This document shows, piece after piece, positions 45,358 through 58,200 of a stretch of DNA of 64,000 nucleotides. Within the stretch, counting starts at the first letter, position 1. Each line of letters starts with the position of its first letter. The position numbers and the translations under genes are program-made. A model generated the notes under the pieces. The model was not told where the DNA came from. It was given only the letters and a program-made list of their open reading frames with translations, and did no database searches. This stretch comes from Pantoea anthophila. Its GTDB lineage: Bacteria; Pseudomonadota; Gammaproteobacteria; Enterobacterales; Enterobacteriaceae. The stretch is taken from positions 1-64,000 of the forward strand of contig NZ_VHIZ01000027.1 in the NCBI RefSeq assembly GCF_006494375.1, given 5' to 3'.

Positions 45358-46293
45358 ATGGCTAACCCGCTATACCGCAAGCACATCATTTCAATTAACG
45401 ACCTCAGTCGTGAAGAGCTGGAGCTGGCGCTGCACACCGCCGCTCAGCTGAAAGCCCATCCGCAGCCGGAACTGCTGAAGCACAAGGTGATTGCCAGCTG
45501 CTTCTTTGAGGCCTCGACCCGCACCCGCCTGTCGTTTGAAACCGCCATTCACCGTCTGGGGGCGTCAGCGGTGGGCTTTGCTGACGGCAGCAACACGTCA
45601 CTGGGCAAAAAAGGCGAAACCCTGGCCGACACCATTTCCGTCATCGGCACCTATGTGGATGCGATTGTGATGCGTCATCCGCAGGAGGGCGCGGCGCGGC
45701 TGGCGACGGAGTTTTCCGGCGGCATCCCGATTCTCAACGCCGGTGACGGGGCCAACCAGCATCCGACCCAGACGCTGCTCGATCTCTTCACCATCCAGGA
45801 GACCCAGAGCCGCCTGAATAACCTGAACGTGGCGATGGTGGGGGATTTGAAATATGGCCGCACCGTGCACTCCCTGACCCAGGCGCTGGCGAAGTTTGAT
45901 GGCAACCGCTTCTTCTTTATCGCGCCCGATGCGCTGGCGATGCCCGCCTATATCACCGACATGCTGGACGAGAAGAGTATTCCCTGGTCACGCCACGACA
46001 GCTTTGAAGAGGTCATGCCGCAGCTCGATATTCTTTACATGACGCGGGTGCAGAAAGAGCGGCTCGATCCGTCTGAATATGCCAACGTCAAAGCGCAGTT
46101 CATCCTCCGCGCCGCCGATCTCGCCACGGCGCGTGACAACATGAAAGTGCTGCACCCGCTGCCGCGCATCGACGAAATCACCACCGATGTCGACAGCACC
46201 CCTTACGCCTGGTATTTCCAGCAGGCGGGTAACGGCATCTATGCACGCCAGGCTCTGCTGGCACTGGTTTTAAACAGCGAACTCGCCCTGTAA
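45358..46293 (+). CDS. pyrB: Aspartate carbamoyltransferase catalytic subunit
   Basis: A 311-residue enzyme; STRTR (53-57) and HPTQ (135-138) bind carbamoyl phosphate. First committed step of pyrimidine synthesis, as a dodecamer with PyrI. GAGAG precedes the ATG. Followed by pyrI after 12 nt. Confidence 0.97.
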   Translation: MANPLYRKHIISINDLSREELELALHTAAQLKAHPQPELLKHKVIASCFFEASTRTRLSFETAIHRLGASAVGFADGSNTSLGKKGETLADTISVIGTYVDAIVMRHPQEGAARLATEFSGGIPILNAGDGANQHPTQTLLDLFTIQETQSRLNNLNVAMVGDLKYGRTVHSLTQALAKFDGNRFFFIAPDALAMPAYITDMLDEKSIPWSRHDSFEEVMPQLDILYMTRVQKERLDPSEYANVKAQFILRAADLATARDNMKVLHPLPRIDEITTDVDSTPYAWYFQQAGNGIYARQALLALVLNSELAL

Positions 46294-46305
46294 GGAGATC
46301 TCATC

Positions 46306-46770
46306 ATGACGCAGGACAACAAATTGCAGGTCGAAGCGATCAAACGCGGCACGGTCATCGACCACATTCCGGCACAGATCGGCTTTAAGCTGCTCTCTCT
46401 GTTCCGGCTGACCGAAACCGACCAGCGCATCACCATCGGCCTGAATCTGCCGTCAGGCGAGATGGGCCGCAAAGATCTGATCAAGATTGAAAACACCTTT
46501 CTCACCGACGATCAGATCAATCAGCTGGCGGTCTATGCGCCCGATGCCACGGTTAACCGCATCGACGACTATGAGGTGGTGGCCAAGATCGCCCCGACGC
46601 TGCCGGACCGCATCGAGCGGGTGCTGACCTGTCCCAACAGCAACTGCATCAGCCGCAGCGAGCCGGTCTTCTCCAGTTTTGCCGTGAAGCAGCGCGCCGA
46701 CGATGTGCATCTCAAATGCAAATATTGCGAAAAAGAGTTCGCCCGCCACGTGGTGCTGGGTCACTGGTAA
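46306..46770 (+). CDS. pyrI: Aspartate carbamoyltransferase regulatory subunit
   Basis: A 154-residue subunit; zinc cysteines C109, C114, C138, C141 as in E. coli. Binds CTP/ATP for allosteric control. AAGGAG precedes the ATG. Confidence 0.97.
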   Translation: MTQDNKLQVEAIKRGTVIDHIPAQIGFKLLSLFRLTETDQRITIGLNLPSGEMGRKDLIKIENTFLTDDQINQLAVYAPDATVNRIDDYEVVAKIAPTLPDRIERVLTCPNSNCISRSEPVFSSFAVKQRADDVHLKCKYCEKEFARHVVLGHW

Positions 46771-46786
46771 TCGCCCTGCCCGACCT

Positions 46787-46792
46787 TATAAT
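46787..46792 (+). promoter_or_regulatory. Possible ridA promoter -10
   Basis: A perfect TATAAT 50 bp before the ridA start; the -35 (about 46764) is poor. Confidence 0.4.
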
Positions 46793-46842
46793 GGGCAACA
46801 CCGGCGGCACCGCCGCCTGATGACATAATTAAAGGAGCCATG

Positions 46843-47229
46843 ATGTCCCGTGAAATCAGTACTGAGAAAGCCCCTGCCGCGATCGGTCCCTATGTTCAGG
46901 GCGTCGATCTGGGCAGCATGATCATCACCTCAGGTCAGATCCCGGTCGATCCGGTCACCGGCCAGGTGGCGGATGACATTGCCGCACAGGCGCGTCAGTC
47001 GCTGGAGAATGTGAAGGCGATTGTGGAAGCGGCGGGCCTGAAGGTGGGCGATATCGTGAAGACCACGGTGTTCGTGAAGGACCTGAATGATTTTGCCACG
47101 GTCAACGCCACCTATGAGGCGTTTTTCACCGAGCATGACGCACACTTCCCGGCGCGTTCCTGTGTCGAAGTGGCGCGTCTGCCAAAGGATGTGAAGATTG
47201 AAATCGAAGCGATCGCGGTCCGTCGCTGA
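46843..47229 (+). CDS. ridA: Enamine/imine deaminase RidA
   Basis: A 128-residue YjgF-family protein: SREISTEKAPAAIGPYVQG, FPARSCVEVARLPKDVKIEI with the catalytic Arg. It removes reactive enamines made by PLP enzymes. Start by homology at the second ATG (46843), 5 nt after GGAG-containing AAAGGAGCC. E. coli order pyrI-ridA kept. Confidence 0.95.
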   Translation: MSREISTEKAPAAIGPYVQGVDLGSMIITSGQIPVDPVTGQVADDIAAQARQSLENVKAIVEAAGLKVGDIVKTTVFVKDLNDFATVNATYEAFFTEHDAHFPARSCVEVARLPKDVKIEIEAIAVRR

Positions 47230-47240
47230 TTCGTCCGTCC

Positions 47241-47271
47241 GCCTCTCTCCGCCGCGCAGGCCGGAGAGAGG
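47241..47271. terminator. Convergent hairpin, ridA and lplT
   Basis: CCTCTCTCCG and CGGAGAGAGG form a 10-bp stem between convergent genes; no T-run, so a weak terminator. Confidence 0.5.
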
Positions 47272-47282
47272 CGGTGACGCGC

Positions 47283-48473
47283 TTAACGCTTAGCCGGTCG
47301 CCACAGCCACAGTACGGCTATCGCCAGCGCAAACAGTACGCCAAACCCGACGCCCGTTGCGACAGCAGGCGCACCCGCCTTTATCGCCAGCGTATAGAGC
47401 CCCAGCATCACCAGCATCGCGCTGTTCTCACCGAGATTCTGCACCGCAATCGCGTTGCCGGAACCCACGCTCTCTTTGCCCCGCGCCTGCAGCAGCGCGT
47501 TCAGCGGCACCACAAAGAAACCGCCCAGCGCGCCAATCAGCATCAGCAGGAGATAGGCGCTGACCAGCGAATGCTGCAGCGAGAAGACGACGACCATCAC
47601 GCCAATCAGGACGCCCGCGGGCATGCAGCGGCGCACCGTCTCCAGCGTCACCAGCTTCGCCGCCGCCGCCGCTCCCAGCACAATCCCGATCGCCACCATC
47701 GCATTCAGGGTGGTGGGAGTGGTATTGTCGCTGATGCCCAGCGCCACCGGCACCCACAGCACCAGCAGGAAACGCAATGTCACGCCAGCGCCCCAGAAGA
47801 GGCTGGTGCCGAGCAGCGAGAAGCGCGTCTCTGCGTCGCGCCACAGCAGCCCAACGGCATCGAAAAAGCGGCGCACCATGACGCCCGGCCGCCAGCTCTG
47901 GCCTGGCCGCGCCGCCTGCAGTTTCGGGATAAAGAGGTTCGCGGCGACCGCAATGCCGTAGGTGAGCGCACAGATCCCCAGCGCCGCCAGCAGATGCCAG
48001 TCCGCCAGCATTCCGCCCGCCACCGAGCCGAGCAGAATGGCGGCGATGGTCGAGCCCTCCATCAGCCCGTTGGCTTTGACCAGCTTCTCGCCGTGGGTAA
48101 TCTCACCCAGGATGCCATATTTGGCCGGAGAATAGGCGGCCGCCCCCGCGCCGACCAGGGTATAGCCGATGAACGGATTGAAGCCGAAGCAAATGGTCAG
48201 CGCCCCCAGCAGCTTCAGGCTGTTGGCGAGCATCATCACCCGCCCTTTTGCCATGCTGTCCGCCACCTGACCGACAAAAGGCGCCAGCAAAATGTAGGCC
48301 GCGACAAAGAGCATCTGCAGGATCGGCTGGCTCCAGTCGGGATAGAACTGGCTTTTCAGCAGCGCCAGCGTGGCAAACAGCAGCGCGTTATCGCCGAAGG
48401 CGGAAAAGAACTGGGCGACAATCACGGCGATCATGCCGCGTGACATCAGCGGTGCAGTGCGATCAGGGCTCAT
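47283..48473 (-). CDS. lplT: Lysophospholipid transporter LplT
   Basis: A 396-residue major-facilitator protein with about 12 membrane segments; [18 protein letters not shown] and [11 protein letters not shown] are typical. It flips lysophosphatidylethanolamine inward for re-acylation by Aas. Overlaps aas by 4 bp (ATGA). Confidence 0.94.
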   Translation of the reverse strand: MSPDRTAPLMSRGMIAVIVAQFFSAFGDNALLFATLALLKSQFYPDWSQPILQMLFVAAYILLAPFVGQVADSMAKGRVMMLANSLKLLGALTICFGFNPFIGYTLVGAGAAAYSPAKYGILGEITHGEKLVKANGLMEGSTIAAILLGSVAGGMLADWHLLAALGICALTYGIAVAANLFIPKLQAARPGQSWRPGVMVRRFFDAVGLLWRDAETRFSLLGTSLFWGAGVTLRFLLVLWVPVALGISDNTTPTTLNAMVAIGIVLGAAAAAKLVTLETVRRCMPAGVLIGVMVVVFSLQHSLVSAYLLLMLIGALGGFFVVPLNALLQARGKESVGSGNAIAVQNLGENSAMLVMLGLYTLAIKAGAPAVATGVGFGVLFALAIAVLWLWRPAKR

Positions 48474-50620
48474 GTCTGCTCCTCTTCCGCCATCTTTTTC
48501 AGCGTCACATAGTCAGGTTTGCCGCTGCCGAGCTGCGGCAGCTGTTTCACCACCCGGATGTCGCGCGGCAGCGCCAGATCCGGCGCGCCCAGCTCGCGGG
48601 CCGCTTTCTGCAGCGTGTCGCGCGCCAGTTCAGCGTCGGTGGTGAAGAGCACCAGCGCTTCGCCGCGCTGCCCATCGGGACGCAGTGAGGCGGCGTGCTG
48701 TTTGTCCGGCGACGCCTTCAGGGCGATCTGCTCGACGATCTCCAGCGACACCATCTCACCGGCAATCTTGGCAAAGCGTTTGGCACGGCCCTGAATCTGG
48801 CAGAAACCGCCTTCATCGAAGCTGACGATATCGCCGGTGTCATACCAGCCCGCCTCCATATTGCCTTCACCATCGTCGGCGACCGGCGCTTCGAGTACGC
48901 CAGGGTTTTCGACCCGCAGATAGCCCTTCATCACGTTTGGCCCGCGCAGCTGCAGCCGTCCGCCGTTCTCGATGCCCGGCACCGACATCAGCCGTGAATC
49001 CATGCCCGGCAGAATCCGTCCGACGGTGTGCGCCTTCGTCGCCATCGGCACGTTGATGGCGACTACCGGCGCACACTCGGTGACGCCATAGCCTTCAAGG
49101 ATGCGGATGCCGTACTTCTCCATATAGAGCTGGCGGGTGTTCTCCTGCAGCTTCTCGGCCCCCGCCACCACATAGCGCAGGCGGGCAAAATCGTACGGCG
49201 CGGCAAAGCGCGCATAGTTGCCCAGGAAGGTGGAGGTGCCAAACAGCACGGTGCAGTTGCGGTCATAGACCAGCTCCGGCACGATGCGATAGTGCAGCGG
49301 GCTGGGGTAGAGAAAGACCTGCGCGCCGGTCATCAGCGGCGTAAACAGGCCGACGGTCAGGCCAAAGGCATGAAACAGCGGCAGCGCCGACATAAAGCGA
49401 TCGCGCGGCGTGAAGTCCGCCACGGTGCGGATCTGTTCGACGTTCGCCAGCAGGCTTTTATGCGAATGCACCACCCCTTTAGGATTGCCCTCCGAGCCGG
49501 AGGTAAACAGCACCATCGCGGCATCTTCCGGCTGCTGCGGCAGCTGGGCGCGGCGCGGCATCAGCAGGTGCGCGACGATCCAGAGTTTATCTTTCGCGGT
49601 CACCGTCTCTTTCAGATCTTCCAGATAGATCCACTGCACCTCACCGAGCCCCTGCGGCAGATGCCACAGGTTACCTTTCTCCAGGAACTGCCGTGAGGTG
49701 AAGACCGTTTTAATCTGCGCGGCGGTCAGCGCCGCCCGCATACCGTTCACGCCTGCGGTGTAGTTAAGCATCGCCGGAACGCGACCACGCAGTGAGGCAC
49801 CGAAAATCGCTGCGGCCGTGACGGTGGTATTTGGCAGCAGCAGCCCGACCACTTCACGCGGCTGACTGTAGCGCTCCAGAATCCGGCCCACGCCCAGCGA
49901 CTTTTTCAGCAGTCCGTTGTAGCTGTCAGGTTTGAAACTGACATCTTCGATGCAGCGCTTAAACGCGCCGTAGCGGGTCCGGGCGGAGAGCAGCGCCTCA
50001 AACAGGGTTTCACGCGGACGCACCGCCATGCGCGCTTCCATCATGATATGGTGCAGATGCTCCCCGGCCAGCATACGCCGGTCGCGCGCCCGTTTCGCCT
50101 CCGGCATCGGAATGCGGGTGGCGGGCAGCACAGAGAGGGTGATGCGCGGGAACAGGCGGCGTTTGAACACGCCCGCCAGGCGACCAAACGGCGTGAACTC
50201 TGCGCCTTCAATCCGCATCGGCACCACGTTCGCACCCGAGCGGGCCGCGACAAAGCCCGCCCCGCTGTAGATCTTCATCAGCGAGCCGGTGACGGTAATC
50301 CGCCCTTCCGGGAAGATCACCACCGGACGGCCACTGTCGATCAGCCGCACCAGCTGCTTCAGCGCCATCGGCCGGGTCGGGTCCAGCGGCACAAAGTCGA
50401 TAAACGGTCTGACCAGGCGCATAAACCAGCTTTCGCCGATGGTCGAGTAGATGGCGAAGACCGGTCTGACCGGCAAAAATAGCGCCAGCAATATGCCGTC
50501 GAGAAACGACATATGGTTCGGCGTGATCAATACCTTCTGTTTATGCAGTTCGGCGACGTCGCCACGCAGTTCGACCCGCCATAACAGGCGGAAGATGAGG
50601 CGCAAGAGTGTGAAAACCAT
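48470..50620 (-). CDS. aas: Bifunctional acyl-ACP synthetase/2-acyl-GPE acyltransferase Aas
   Basis: A 716-residue protein. N-terminal PlsC-type domain with H36-x4-D41 (NHMSFLD) and FPEGR; C-terminal AMP-binding domain with [13 protein letters not shown] at about 370. It re-acylates lysophospholipid brought in by LplT. In E. coli the omr small RNA genes lie directly upstream; here an efflux operon lies between. Confidence 0.96.
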   Translation of the reverse strand: MVFTLLRLIFRLLWRVELRGDVAELHKQKVLITPNHMSFLDGILLALFLPVRPVFAIYSTIGESWFMRLVRPFIDFVPLDPTRPMALKQLVRLIDSGRPVVIFPEGRITVTGSLMKIYSGAGFVAARSGANVVPMRIEGAEFTPFGRLAGVFKRRLFPRITLSVLPATRIPMPEAKRARDRRMLAGEHLHHIMMEARMAVRPRETLFEALLSARTRYGAFKRCIEDVSFKPDSYNGLLKKSLGVGRILERYSQPREVVGLLLPNTTVTAAAIFGASLRGRVPAMLNYTAGVNGMRAALTAAQIKTVFTSRQFLEKGNLWHLPQGLGEVQWIYLEDLKETVTAKDKLWIVAHLLMPRRAQLPQQPEDAAMVLFTSGSEGNPKGVVHSHKSLLANVEQIRTVADFTPRDRFMSALPLFHAFGLTVGLFTPLMTGAQVFLYPSPLHYRIVPELVYDRNCTVLFGTSTFLGNYARFAAPYDFARLRYVVAGAEKLQENTRQLYMEKYGIRILEGYGVTECAPVVAINVPMATKAHTVGRILPGMDSRLMSVPGIENGGRLQLRGPNVMKGYLRVENPGVLEAPVADDGEGNMEAGWYDTGDIVSFDEGGFCQIQGRAKRFAKIAGEMVSLEIVEQIALKASPDKQHAASLRPDGQRGEALVLFTTDAELARDTLQKAARELGAPDLALPRDIRVVKQLPQLGSGKPDYVTLKKMAEEEQT

Positions 50621-50711
50621 GCCGGCTCCTTAGCATCGGGGAAAAATAGGCCCTCACGATGCAGGATTTGAGGCAGTTCGACAACAGAATTATCGCCACA
50701 CCGACACCGTA

Positions 50712-52097
50712 TCAGGGTGCCTGCCAGCCGCCGCCAAGGGCGGCAATCAGCGCCACACTGCTGACCCACTGCGTGCTCTGCAGCGTCAGCAAACTCTGCT
50801 GGGCACTCAGGCTGCTGTTCTCTGTGGTCGCCACATCCAGGTAGTTAATCATGCCCGCCTCATACTGCAGACGCGTCACCCGCGCCGAGGTCTGCGCCGC
50901 GTCGGTGGCACGCTGCTGCGCGGCAACCTCGCCCTGTAGCGTGTTCAGCTCTACCAGCTTATCTTCCACCTCCTGCATCGCGGCCAGCACCGTCTGACGA
51001 TAGGTCGCGACGCTGGCATCCCAGGCTGCCCGCGCCTGATCGACCCTGGCAGAGGTCGCGCCCGCGTCAAACAGCGTGCCGCTCAGCTCTGGCCCCAGTG
51101 ACCAGACGCGGTTTGGCAGCGAGAACAGCGAATGCAGCACCGAAGCGCTGACGCCCCCGCTGGCGCTCAGGGTCAGGTCGGGATAGTAACCGGCCACCGC
51201 TACCCCCACGGCGGCATTGGCGGCGGCCATGTTGCGTTCGGCGTACGCGATGTCAGGACGGCGCTGTAACAGCTCGCCCGGCAGGGCTGCCGGAATCGCG
51301 GGCAGCGTAGCGGTCAGCGGCGCGGCGGTCAGCGTGAAGTCAGCGGGGGCTTTGCCGACCAGCAGCGCAATGGCGTGTTCCATCTGCGCGCGCTGCCACT
51401 GATAATCCTGCGCCGAGGCGCTGGCGCTCTCCAGTTGCAACTGCGCCTGAGCCAGAGTCGCACGCGATGCGGTGCCCGCCTGATACTGGCTGTTAATGAC
51501 GTTCAGGTAGCGCTGATAGGCATCAACGCTCTGCTGATAGCACGCGATTTTCTGATCCATGATGCGCAGCTGGAAATAGTCCTGTGCCAGCTCAGACTGG
51601 GCGCTCAGAGTAATATTGGCCAGCTCTGCTGCGCTGGCCGAGGCGCTGGCGCGATCCTCCTCCAGCGTGCGCCGCAGTTTGCCCCACAGATCCAGCTCCC
51701 AGCTGGCACTCAGCGCCGCCTGATGGCTGCTGCTGGTGGTGCGAACGCTACTGCCAGTGGCATGGCTGCCGCTGCGCGTCACGCTGCCGTCATAGCCCAG
51801 CGAAGGAAACAGCGCTGCGCGAGACTCCGCCGCCAGCGCCTGCGCCTGCCGGTACTGCGCGGCATAAGTCGCCACGTTCTGATTCGATACGCTCACCTGG
51901 CTCAGCAGCCCGTCTAGCGTGGCGTCATGGTAGACCGACCACCATTTGCCTTTGCTTTGCGCATCCAGCGGCGTCGCCTGCTGCCAGCCCCGGGCCTCTT
52001 TATAGTGAACCGGCATCGCCACCGCCGGGCGCTGATAGTCGGGACCCACGCTACAGCCAGCCAGCAGCAGCACAATAAACGGGATAAAAGGTTTCAT
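50712..52097 (-). CDS. RND efflux outer-membrane channel lipoprotein (NodT/OprM type)
   Basis: A 461-residue protein. Start at 52097 gives a lipoprotein signal (MKPFIPFIVLLLAGC, cysteine at 15). The two-fold repeated helical tunnel pattern (LQAxxxxLxxARxxY, GxAxxxxVxxAQxxLxxA) is that of OprM/NodT channels. Last gene of the four-gene efflux operon; its start is 3 nt from the RND stop. A dedicated channel, like OpmB of MuxABC, unlike E. coli MdtABC, which uses TolC. Confidence 0.88.
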   Translation of the reverse strand: MKPFIPFIVLLLAGCSVGPDYQRPAVAMPVHYKEARGWQQATPLDAQSKGKWWSVYHDATLDGLLSQVSVSNQNVATYAAQYRQAQALAAESRAALFPSLGYDGSVTRSGSHATGSSVRTTSSSHQAALSASWELDLWGKLRRTLEEDRASASASAAELANITLSAQSELAQDYFQLRIMDQKIACYQQSVDAYQRYLNVINSQYQAGTASRATLAQAQLQLESASASAQDYQWQRAQMEHAIALLVGKAPADFTLTAAPLTATLPAIPAALPGELLQRRPDIAYAERNMAAANAAVGVAVAGYYPDLTLSASGGVSASVLHSLFSLPNRVWSLGPELSGTLFDAGATSARVDQARAAWDASVATYRQTVLAAMQEVEDKLVELNTLQGEVAAQQRATDAAQTSARVTRLQYEAGMINYLDVATTENSSLSAQQSLLTLQSTQWVSSVALIAALGGGWQAP

Positions 52098-52099
52098 GG

Positions 52100-55000
52100 T
52101 CAGGTTTCCGCATGGCGCAGACGACGCCATTGACGTTGAGTGGCACGACCCAGACGATCGAGCCACAGATAAACAACCGGTGTGGTAAACAGCGTCAGCA
52201 GCTGGCTGAGCGCCAGTCCGCCCGCAATCGCGATCCCCAGTGGACTGCGCAGGTCGGCATCACCGCCGCTGCCCAGCGCCAGCGGCAACGCGCCGAAGAA
52301 GGCGGCCAGTGTCGTCATCATGATCGGACGGAAGCGCATCAGACACGCCTGAGTGATCGCCTGCTGCGGCGACATGCCCTGCTGCCGTTCCGCGTCGATA
52401 GCAAAATCGATCATCATGATGGCGTTCTTTTTCACAATGCCGATCAGCAGGATGATGCCAATCAGCGCGATCACCGTGAGCTGCGTGTTGGTCAGCAGCA
52501 GCAGTAACAGCGCGCCGACGCCCGCGGACGGCAGGGTTGAAAGAATGGTCAGCGGATGGATGTAGCTCTCGTAGAGCACGCCGAGCACGATATAGACCGC
52601 CGCCAGCGCTGCCAGAATCAGCCACGGCATGGTGGCGGTCAGCTGGGAAAAGGCAGCGGCGGTACCGGCAAAACCGGCGTGAATGGTTGACGGCAGGCCC
52701 AGCTTCGCCATCGCCTGTTTAATCAGCAACTGCGCCTGCTCCAGTGAGACGCCCTCATTGAGGTTGAATGCTAGGGTACTGGTGGCGGACTGGCCCTGAT
52801 GCGCCACCGACAGCGGCGCATTGCCGCCGCTGAAGCGGGCAAAGGCGGAGAGCGGCACGCGGTCACCGCTGTCGTTAATCACATAGAGCTGCTGCAGCGT
52901 CTCCGGATTGGCGGTGTCGCTATCCTGCAGCGACATCACCACGTGATACTGATTCAGGGTGTGGTAGAGCGTGGCGATCTGTCGCTGACTGAACGCATTG
53001 TTCAGCAGCGTATCGAGCATTTTCACATTGACACCCAGCCGTGTGGCGCGGTCACGATCAATGGTCAGCTCCACCTCCTGACCGCCAGTCTGCGAGTCCG
53101 AGTCCACACTGTTGAGCTGGGGGATTGCCGCCAGCGCCGCCTGTACTTTCGGCGTCCAGACCCGCAGCAGATCAAGATCGTCCGCCTGCAGGCTGTACTG
53201 ATAAGTCGCATTAGCGCTGCGTCCGCCAATGTGCAGATCCTGCGCCGCCATCAGGAACATCTGTGCCCCGGCGATGTGGCTGGTTTTGCGCGTCAGCCGG
53301 TTGGCCACTTCGCTGGCCGTGGCATCACGCTGGTCAAAGTCCTTTAGCCGCACAAAGAAGTTGGCGCTGTTTCGCGATCCAAACATCCCGCTGCCCATCG
53401 ACGACATTACGCTCTCAACCGCCGGATCTTCCTGAATGATTTTGGTGAACATCAGCATTTTTGGCTTCATCGCCTGAAAGGAAATGTTCTGATCGGCACG
53501 CAGCGCGCCCATCAGCAGCCCGGTGTCCTGATTCGGGAAAAAGCCCTTCTGCACTACGGTGAACAGGAAAACATTGAGCAGCACGGTCAGCAGCAGGCTG
53601 AGCATGGTCAGTTTCTGATGGCGCATCACCCAGGCCAGCCCGCGTCCGTAGGCGGCCAGCAGGCGGTTCAGCTGGTTTTCAATAAACTGATAAAGCGGAT
53701 GCGGCCGCTGGCTGACGGGCGGCTTCGGTTTCAGCAGGCGCGCGCAGAGCATCGGCGTCAGGCTGAGCGAGACAAACAGCGAGATCAGCAGCGACACCGT
53801 GAGTGTGACAGCAAATTCGCGGAACAGCCGCCCGACAATGCTGCCCATCAGCAGAATCGGGATAAACACCGCGATCAGCGATACGGTCATCGACAGCACG
53901 GTAAAACTCACCTCCTGCGCCCCGCGCAGCGCCGCCCGCAGCGGACTCAGCCCGCGTTCAATGTGACGGGTGATGTTCTCCAGCACCACAATCGCATCAT
54001 CCACCACGAAGCCGGTGGCGATAATCAGCGCCATCAGCGACAGGTTATCCAGGCTGTATCCCAGCAGGTACATCACCGCACAGGTGCCGATCAGCGACAC
54101 CGGCAGTGCCAGTGCCGGAATGATCACCGCCTGCAGATTGCGCAGGAAAATAAACACCACCGCGATGACCAGCAACACCGCGATCAGCAGCGTCTCTTCA
54201 GTGTCATACAGCGAGGCGCGCACGCCGGGCGAACGGTCAACCACCACCTTCAGCTGGCTGTCAGCGGGCAGGCTCTTTTCCAGCCGCGGCAGCTGCGCTT
54301 TTATTGCGTCGATGGTTTCCAGCATGTTAGCGCCCGCCTGACGTTTAATGCCGATCATCACCGCAGGCGTGGCATTAAGGAATCCCGCCTGATAGCGATC
54401 TTCCACCGAGTCATAGACCGTGGCGACGTCACGCAGCCGCACCGCTTTGCCCTGCTGCCAGGTGATGATCAGATCGCGGTAGCTGGCGGCCTTCTCCAGC
54501 TGGCCATTGCTGTCCACCAGCCACGACTGGTCACTGCCCTGTAAGATCCCTTTGGGCAGATTGGTGGTGCTGTCGGCGACGGCGGCGCGCACCGTCTCCA
54601 GCGAGATGCCGTAGTGGGTCAGCTTCAGCGGCTGCAGATCAATCCGCACCGCGGGTAAGGCGCTGCCCATCAGCGACACTTCGCCGACGCCCTGTACCTG
54701 CCCCATCGCCTGTTCGATTTTGCTCTCCGCCAGATCGTAAAGCTCGCCGGGCGTGCGGGTCGCAGAGGTCAGCGCCAGCATCACAATCGGCGCGTCTGAG
54801 GGGTTAGCTTTGCGATAAGTCGGCAGCGAGGCCATGGCGCTCGGCAGCAGGCTGCGCGCCGCGTTGATGGCCGCCTGCACGTCGCGCGCCGCGCCGTTGA
54901 TATCGCGGTCCAGCTCAAACTGCAGGATGATGCTGCTGGAGCCCTGCGAGCTGCTGGAGGTCATCTCGCTGATACCGGCAATCTGCCCGAGTGAACGCTC

Positions 55001-55201
55001 CAGCGGGGTCGCGACGGTGGCCGCCATGGTCTCGGGGCTGGCCCCCGCCAGGCTGGCGCTGACCATGATGGTCGGGAAATCGACCTGCGGCAGCGGTGCC
55101 ACCGGCAGCAGCCGGTAACCCAGCGCACCGAGCAGCAGGAGCGCCAGCGTCAGCAGCAGCGTCGCCACGGGACGAAAGATAAATAGCCGTGTCAGGTTCA
55201 T
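52100..55201 (-). CDS. mdtC: RND efflux pump, MdtC/MuxC-type
   Basis: A 1033-residue RND protein with 12 membrane segments and two periplasmic loops; TM4 [19 protein letters not shown] has the proton-relay Asp pair. Probably forms a heterotrimer with the 1066-aa protein, as MdtB2C. The two genes overlap by 4 bp. Confidence 0.9.
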   Translation of the reverse strand: MNLTRLFIFRPVATLLLTLALLLLGALGYRLLPVAPLPQVDFPTIMVSASLAGASPETMAATVATPLERSLGQIAGISEMTSSSSQGSSSIILQFELDRDINGAARDVQAAINAARSLLPSAMASLPTYRKANPSDAPIVMLALTSATRTPGELYDLAESKIEQAMGQVQGVGEVSLMGSALPAVRIDLQPLKLTHYGISLETVRAAVADSTTNLPKGILQGSDQSWLVDSNGQLEKAASYRDLIITWQQGKAVRLRDVATVYDSVEDRYQAGFLNATPAVMIGIKRQAGANMLETIDAIKAQLPRLEKSLPADSQLKVVVDRSPGVRASLYDTEETLLIAVLLVIAVVFIFLRNLQAVIIPALALPVSLIGTCAVMYLLGYSLDNLSLMALIIATGFVVDDAIVVLENITRHIERGLSPLRAALRGAQEVSFTVLSMTVSLIAVFIPILLMGSIVGRLFREFAVTLTVSLLISLFVSLSLTPMLCARLLKPKPPVSQRPHPLYQFIENQLNRLLAAYGRGLAWVMRHQKLTMLSLLLTVLLNVFLFTVVQKGFFPNQDTGLLMGALRADQNISFQAMKPKMLMFTKIIQEDPAVESVMSSMGSGMFGSRNSANFFVRLKDFDQRDATASEVANRLTRKTSHIAGAQMFLMAAQDLHIGGRSANATYQYSLQADDLDLLRVWTPKVQAALAAIPQLNSVDSDSQTGGQEVELTIDRDRATRLGVNVKMLDTLLNNAFSQRQIATLYHTLNQYHVVMSLQDSDTANPETLQQLYVINDSGDRVPLSAFARFSGGNAPLSVAHQGQSATSTLAFNLNEGVSLEQAQLLIKQAMAKLGLPSTIHAGFAGTAAAFSQLTATMPWLILAALAAVYIVLGVLYESYIHPLTILSTLPSAGVGALLLLLLTNTQLTVIALIGIILLIGIVKKNAIMMIDFAIDAERQQGMSPQQAITQACLMRFRPIMMTTLAAFFGALPLALGSGGDADLRSPLGIAIAGGLALSQLLTLFTTPVVYLWLDRLGRATQRQWRRLRHAET

Positions 55202-58200
55202 TGCCCGCTCCGCGCCTGCTGCTGACGGCGTTTCACCCAGGCGTTGCCGCGCTGCGCCAGCCCGTCAAACCAGAGGTAGATGACCGGCGTGGAGAAAAGC
55301 GTCAGCACCTGACTGACAATCAGCCCGCCGACAATCACCAGCCCCAGCGGCTGTCGCAGCTCGGCACCCGAGCCGGAGGCGAGCATCAGCGGCAGCGCGC
55401 CGAGCAGCGCCGCCATCGTCGTCATCAGAATCGGACGGAAGCGCAGCAGGCAGGCCTGATGAATCGCCTCACGCGCGCTGAGGTGCTGCTGGTGTTCCGC
55501 CTCCAGCGCGAAATCGATCATCATAATGGCGTTCTTTTTCACGATGCCGATCAGCAGGATGACGCCAATCAGCACAATCAGGCTGAACTCCGTGCCCGCC
55601 AGCAACAGTGTCAGCAGCGCGCCCACCGCCGCCGACGGCAGCGTAGAGAGAATCGTGACCGGATGGATAAAGCTTTCGTAGAGGATGCCGAGCACCACAT
55701 ACATGGTGATCAGCGCCGCCAGAATCAGCCACAGCGTGTTGCCGGTGGCGCTCTGGAATGCCGACGTTTCGCCCTGGTAACGCAGCGTGGTGCTCTCCGG
55801 CAGCTGCAGCTGCTGCCGCACGTCGGCGATTGCCCGCTGGCCATCCTCCAGCGAGTAGCCTGGATTCAGGTTGAAGGAGATCATCACCGCCGGGAACTGA
55901 TTCAGCCGCATGTGCATCAGTGATCCGGTTCGCTGATGAATTGTGGCGATAGCGGTGAGTTTTACCATGCCGCTGCCGGACGTGGTGCTCTCCGTGGCTG
56001 AGGATGAGGATGAGGATGTGGTGGTTGATGACGTCGTGCTGCTGGATGACGACGTGGAACTGCTGCTGGTGGACGGCTGCAGATAAACATCATCAAACGA
56101 CGCCGGCCCTTGCTGGAAGGCCGGCGCCACTTCCAGCACTACCCGATACTGATTTGACTGGGTAAAAATGGTCGAAACCAGACGCTGACCAAAGGCGTTA
56201 TAGAGCGCCGTGTCCACGTCCGATGCGGTAATGCCGAAGCGCGCCGCTTTGTCCCGGTTCAGCTCCACGTAAGAGACGCGCCCCTGATCCTGCAGGTTAC
56301 TTACCACGCCATTAAACTCGGGCCGCTGCTGCAATGCCGCCACCAGTTTCGGCGAGGCGCTGACCAGATTTTCACTGTCAGCGTCGTCCAGGGTGAACTG
56401 ATACTGACTCGGCGAGACCTGGTCGTTGACGGTGAGATCCTGCGCGGGCTGCAGATAGAGCCGGATACCCGGCACGCTGGCGGTCGCCTGGTTCAGCTGG
56501 CTGATCACCTCGCTGGCGCTGAAATCGCGGGAGCCAAATGGCTTAAGGTTGATCTGCAACCGGCCGCTGTTGAGGCTGGTGTTGGTACCGTCAATACCGA
56601 TGGTCGATGAGACACTCTCTACCGCCGGATTTTTCAGGATCAGGGCTGAGAGCGCCTGCTGCCGCGCAGCCATCGCGTTAAATGAGACATCCTGTGAGGC
56701 GACGGTGACGCCCTGAATCAGCCCGGTATCCTGGGTCGGGAAGAAACCCTTCGGCACCATCAGATAGAGCAGCGCCGTCAGCCCGAAGGTCGCCAGCGCC
56801 ACCAGCAGCGTCAGTTTCTGGTGATTGAGCACCACGGTCAGCAGCCGGTCATAGCCGCGCACCAGCCGGTCGAACAGCGCGCCGCCCTTGCGGGCAAAGG
56901 TAGACTGCTGCTCTGGCGGAATGTGGCGCAGCAGATACGCGCACAGCATCGGGGTCAGCGTCAGCGACACCCCCATTGACACCAGGATCGCCACCGCCAG
57001 CGTAATCGCAAACTCCCGAAACAGCCGCCCAACCACATCGCCCATAAACAGCAGCGGGATCAGCACCGCAATCAGTGAAAAGGTCAGCGAGATGATGGTG
57101 AAGCCAATCTGCTGTGAGCCTTTCAGCGCCGCCTCCATCGGCGACTCGCCCTGCTCCAGCCTGCGCGAAATGTTCTCCACCACCACGATGGCGTCATCAA
57201 TGACAAAACCGGTAGCAATGGTCAGCGCCATCAGCGACAGATTATTCAGGCTGAAGCCCGCCAGATACATCACGCCAAAGGTGCCGACCAGCGACAGCGG
57301 CACCGCCACGCTGGGGATCAGCGTGGCGGCCACGTTGCGCAGGAACAGGAAGGTCACCATCACCACCAGCGCAATCGACAGCATCAGCTCAAACTGTACG
57401 TCGCTGATTGAGGCGCGAATGGTCTGGGTGCGGTCAGAGAGAATCGTCATCTTCACGCCGTCCGGCAGCGCGGCCTGCAGTGCGGGGAGCTGTGCCTTGA
57501 TGTTGTCCACCACCTGAATCACGTTCGCACCCGGCTGGCGCTGCACGCTGATGACAATCGCAGGCTGGTTGTTAGCCCATGCGGACTGGAAGCTGTTCTC
57601 TGGCCCCTGTTCGATATGGGCGATATCTTTCAGGCGCAGCGCCGCACCGTTCTCATAAGTGAGGATCAGGTTGCCGTACTCTTCGGCGGTACGCAGCTGA
57701 TCGTTAGCGTCGATGGTGACCGAATGATATTTGCCATCAAAGCCGCCTTTAGAGCCATTGACGTTGCTGTTGCCGATCAGCGTATTCACCGCCTCCAGTG
57801 TCAGATGATGCGCCGCCAGCGCCTGCGGATTCATCTGCACCCGAATGGCGGGCTGATGACCGCCCGCCAGCGTTACCATTCCGACGCCGGAAATCTGCGA
57901 CAGTTTCAGCGCCACCCGGGTATTCACCAGGTCCTGCACCTCGGTCAGCGGCAGCGTGCCGGAGCTGGCTGCCAGCGTCACCACCGCGCTATCCGCCGGA
58001 TTAACCTTTTTGTAGGTCGGCGGATTGGGCAGATCGTCGGGCAGCAGGTTATTTGCCGCGTTGATGGCCGCCTGTACCTCCTGCTCGGCGACATCCAGCG
58101 ACAGATCCAGGCTGAACTTCAGGGTAATGATCGACGAGCCGCTGGCGCTGGTGGAGCTCATCTGGCTCAGACCCGCCATCTGCCCTAACTGGCGCTCCAG

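Noticed and set aside
45260..45451. Alternative pyrL frame (GTG at 45260) running through the attenuator into pyrB
   Set aside because: No ribosome site; the ATG at 45208 has GGAGGA and its stop falls in the attenuator loop, as the mechanism needs.
47274..48443. 389-codon frame antisense to lplT
   Set aside because: Arg/Gln/His-rich shadow of a GC-rich membrane-protein gene; no ribosome site.
53618..54544. 308-codon frame antisense to the RND gene
   Set aside because: Same shadow effect; the opposite strand has a clear RND protein.
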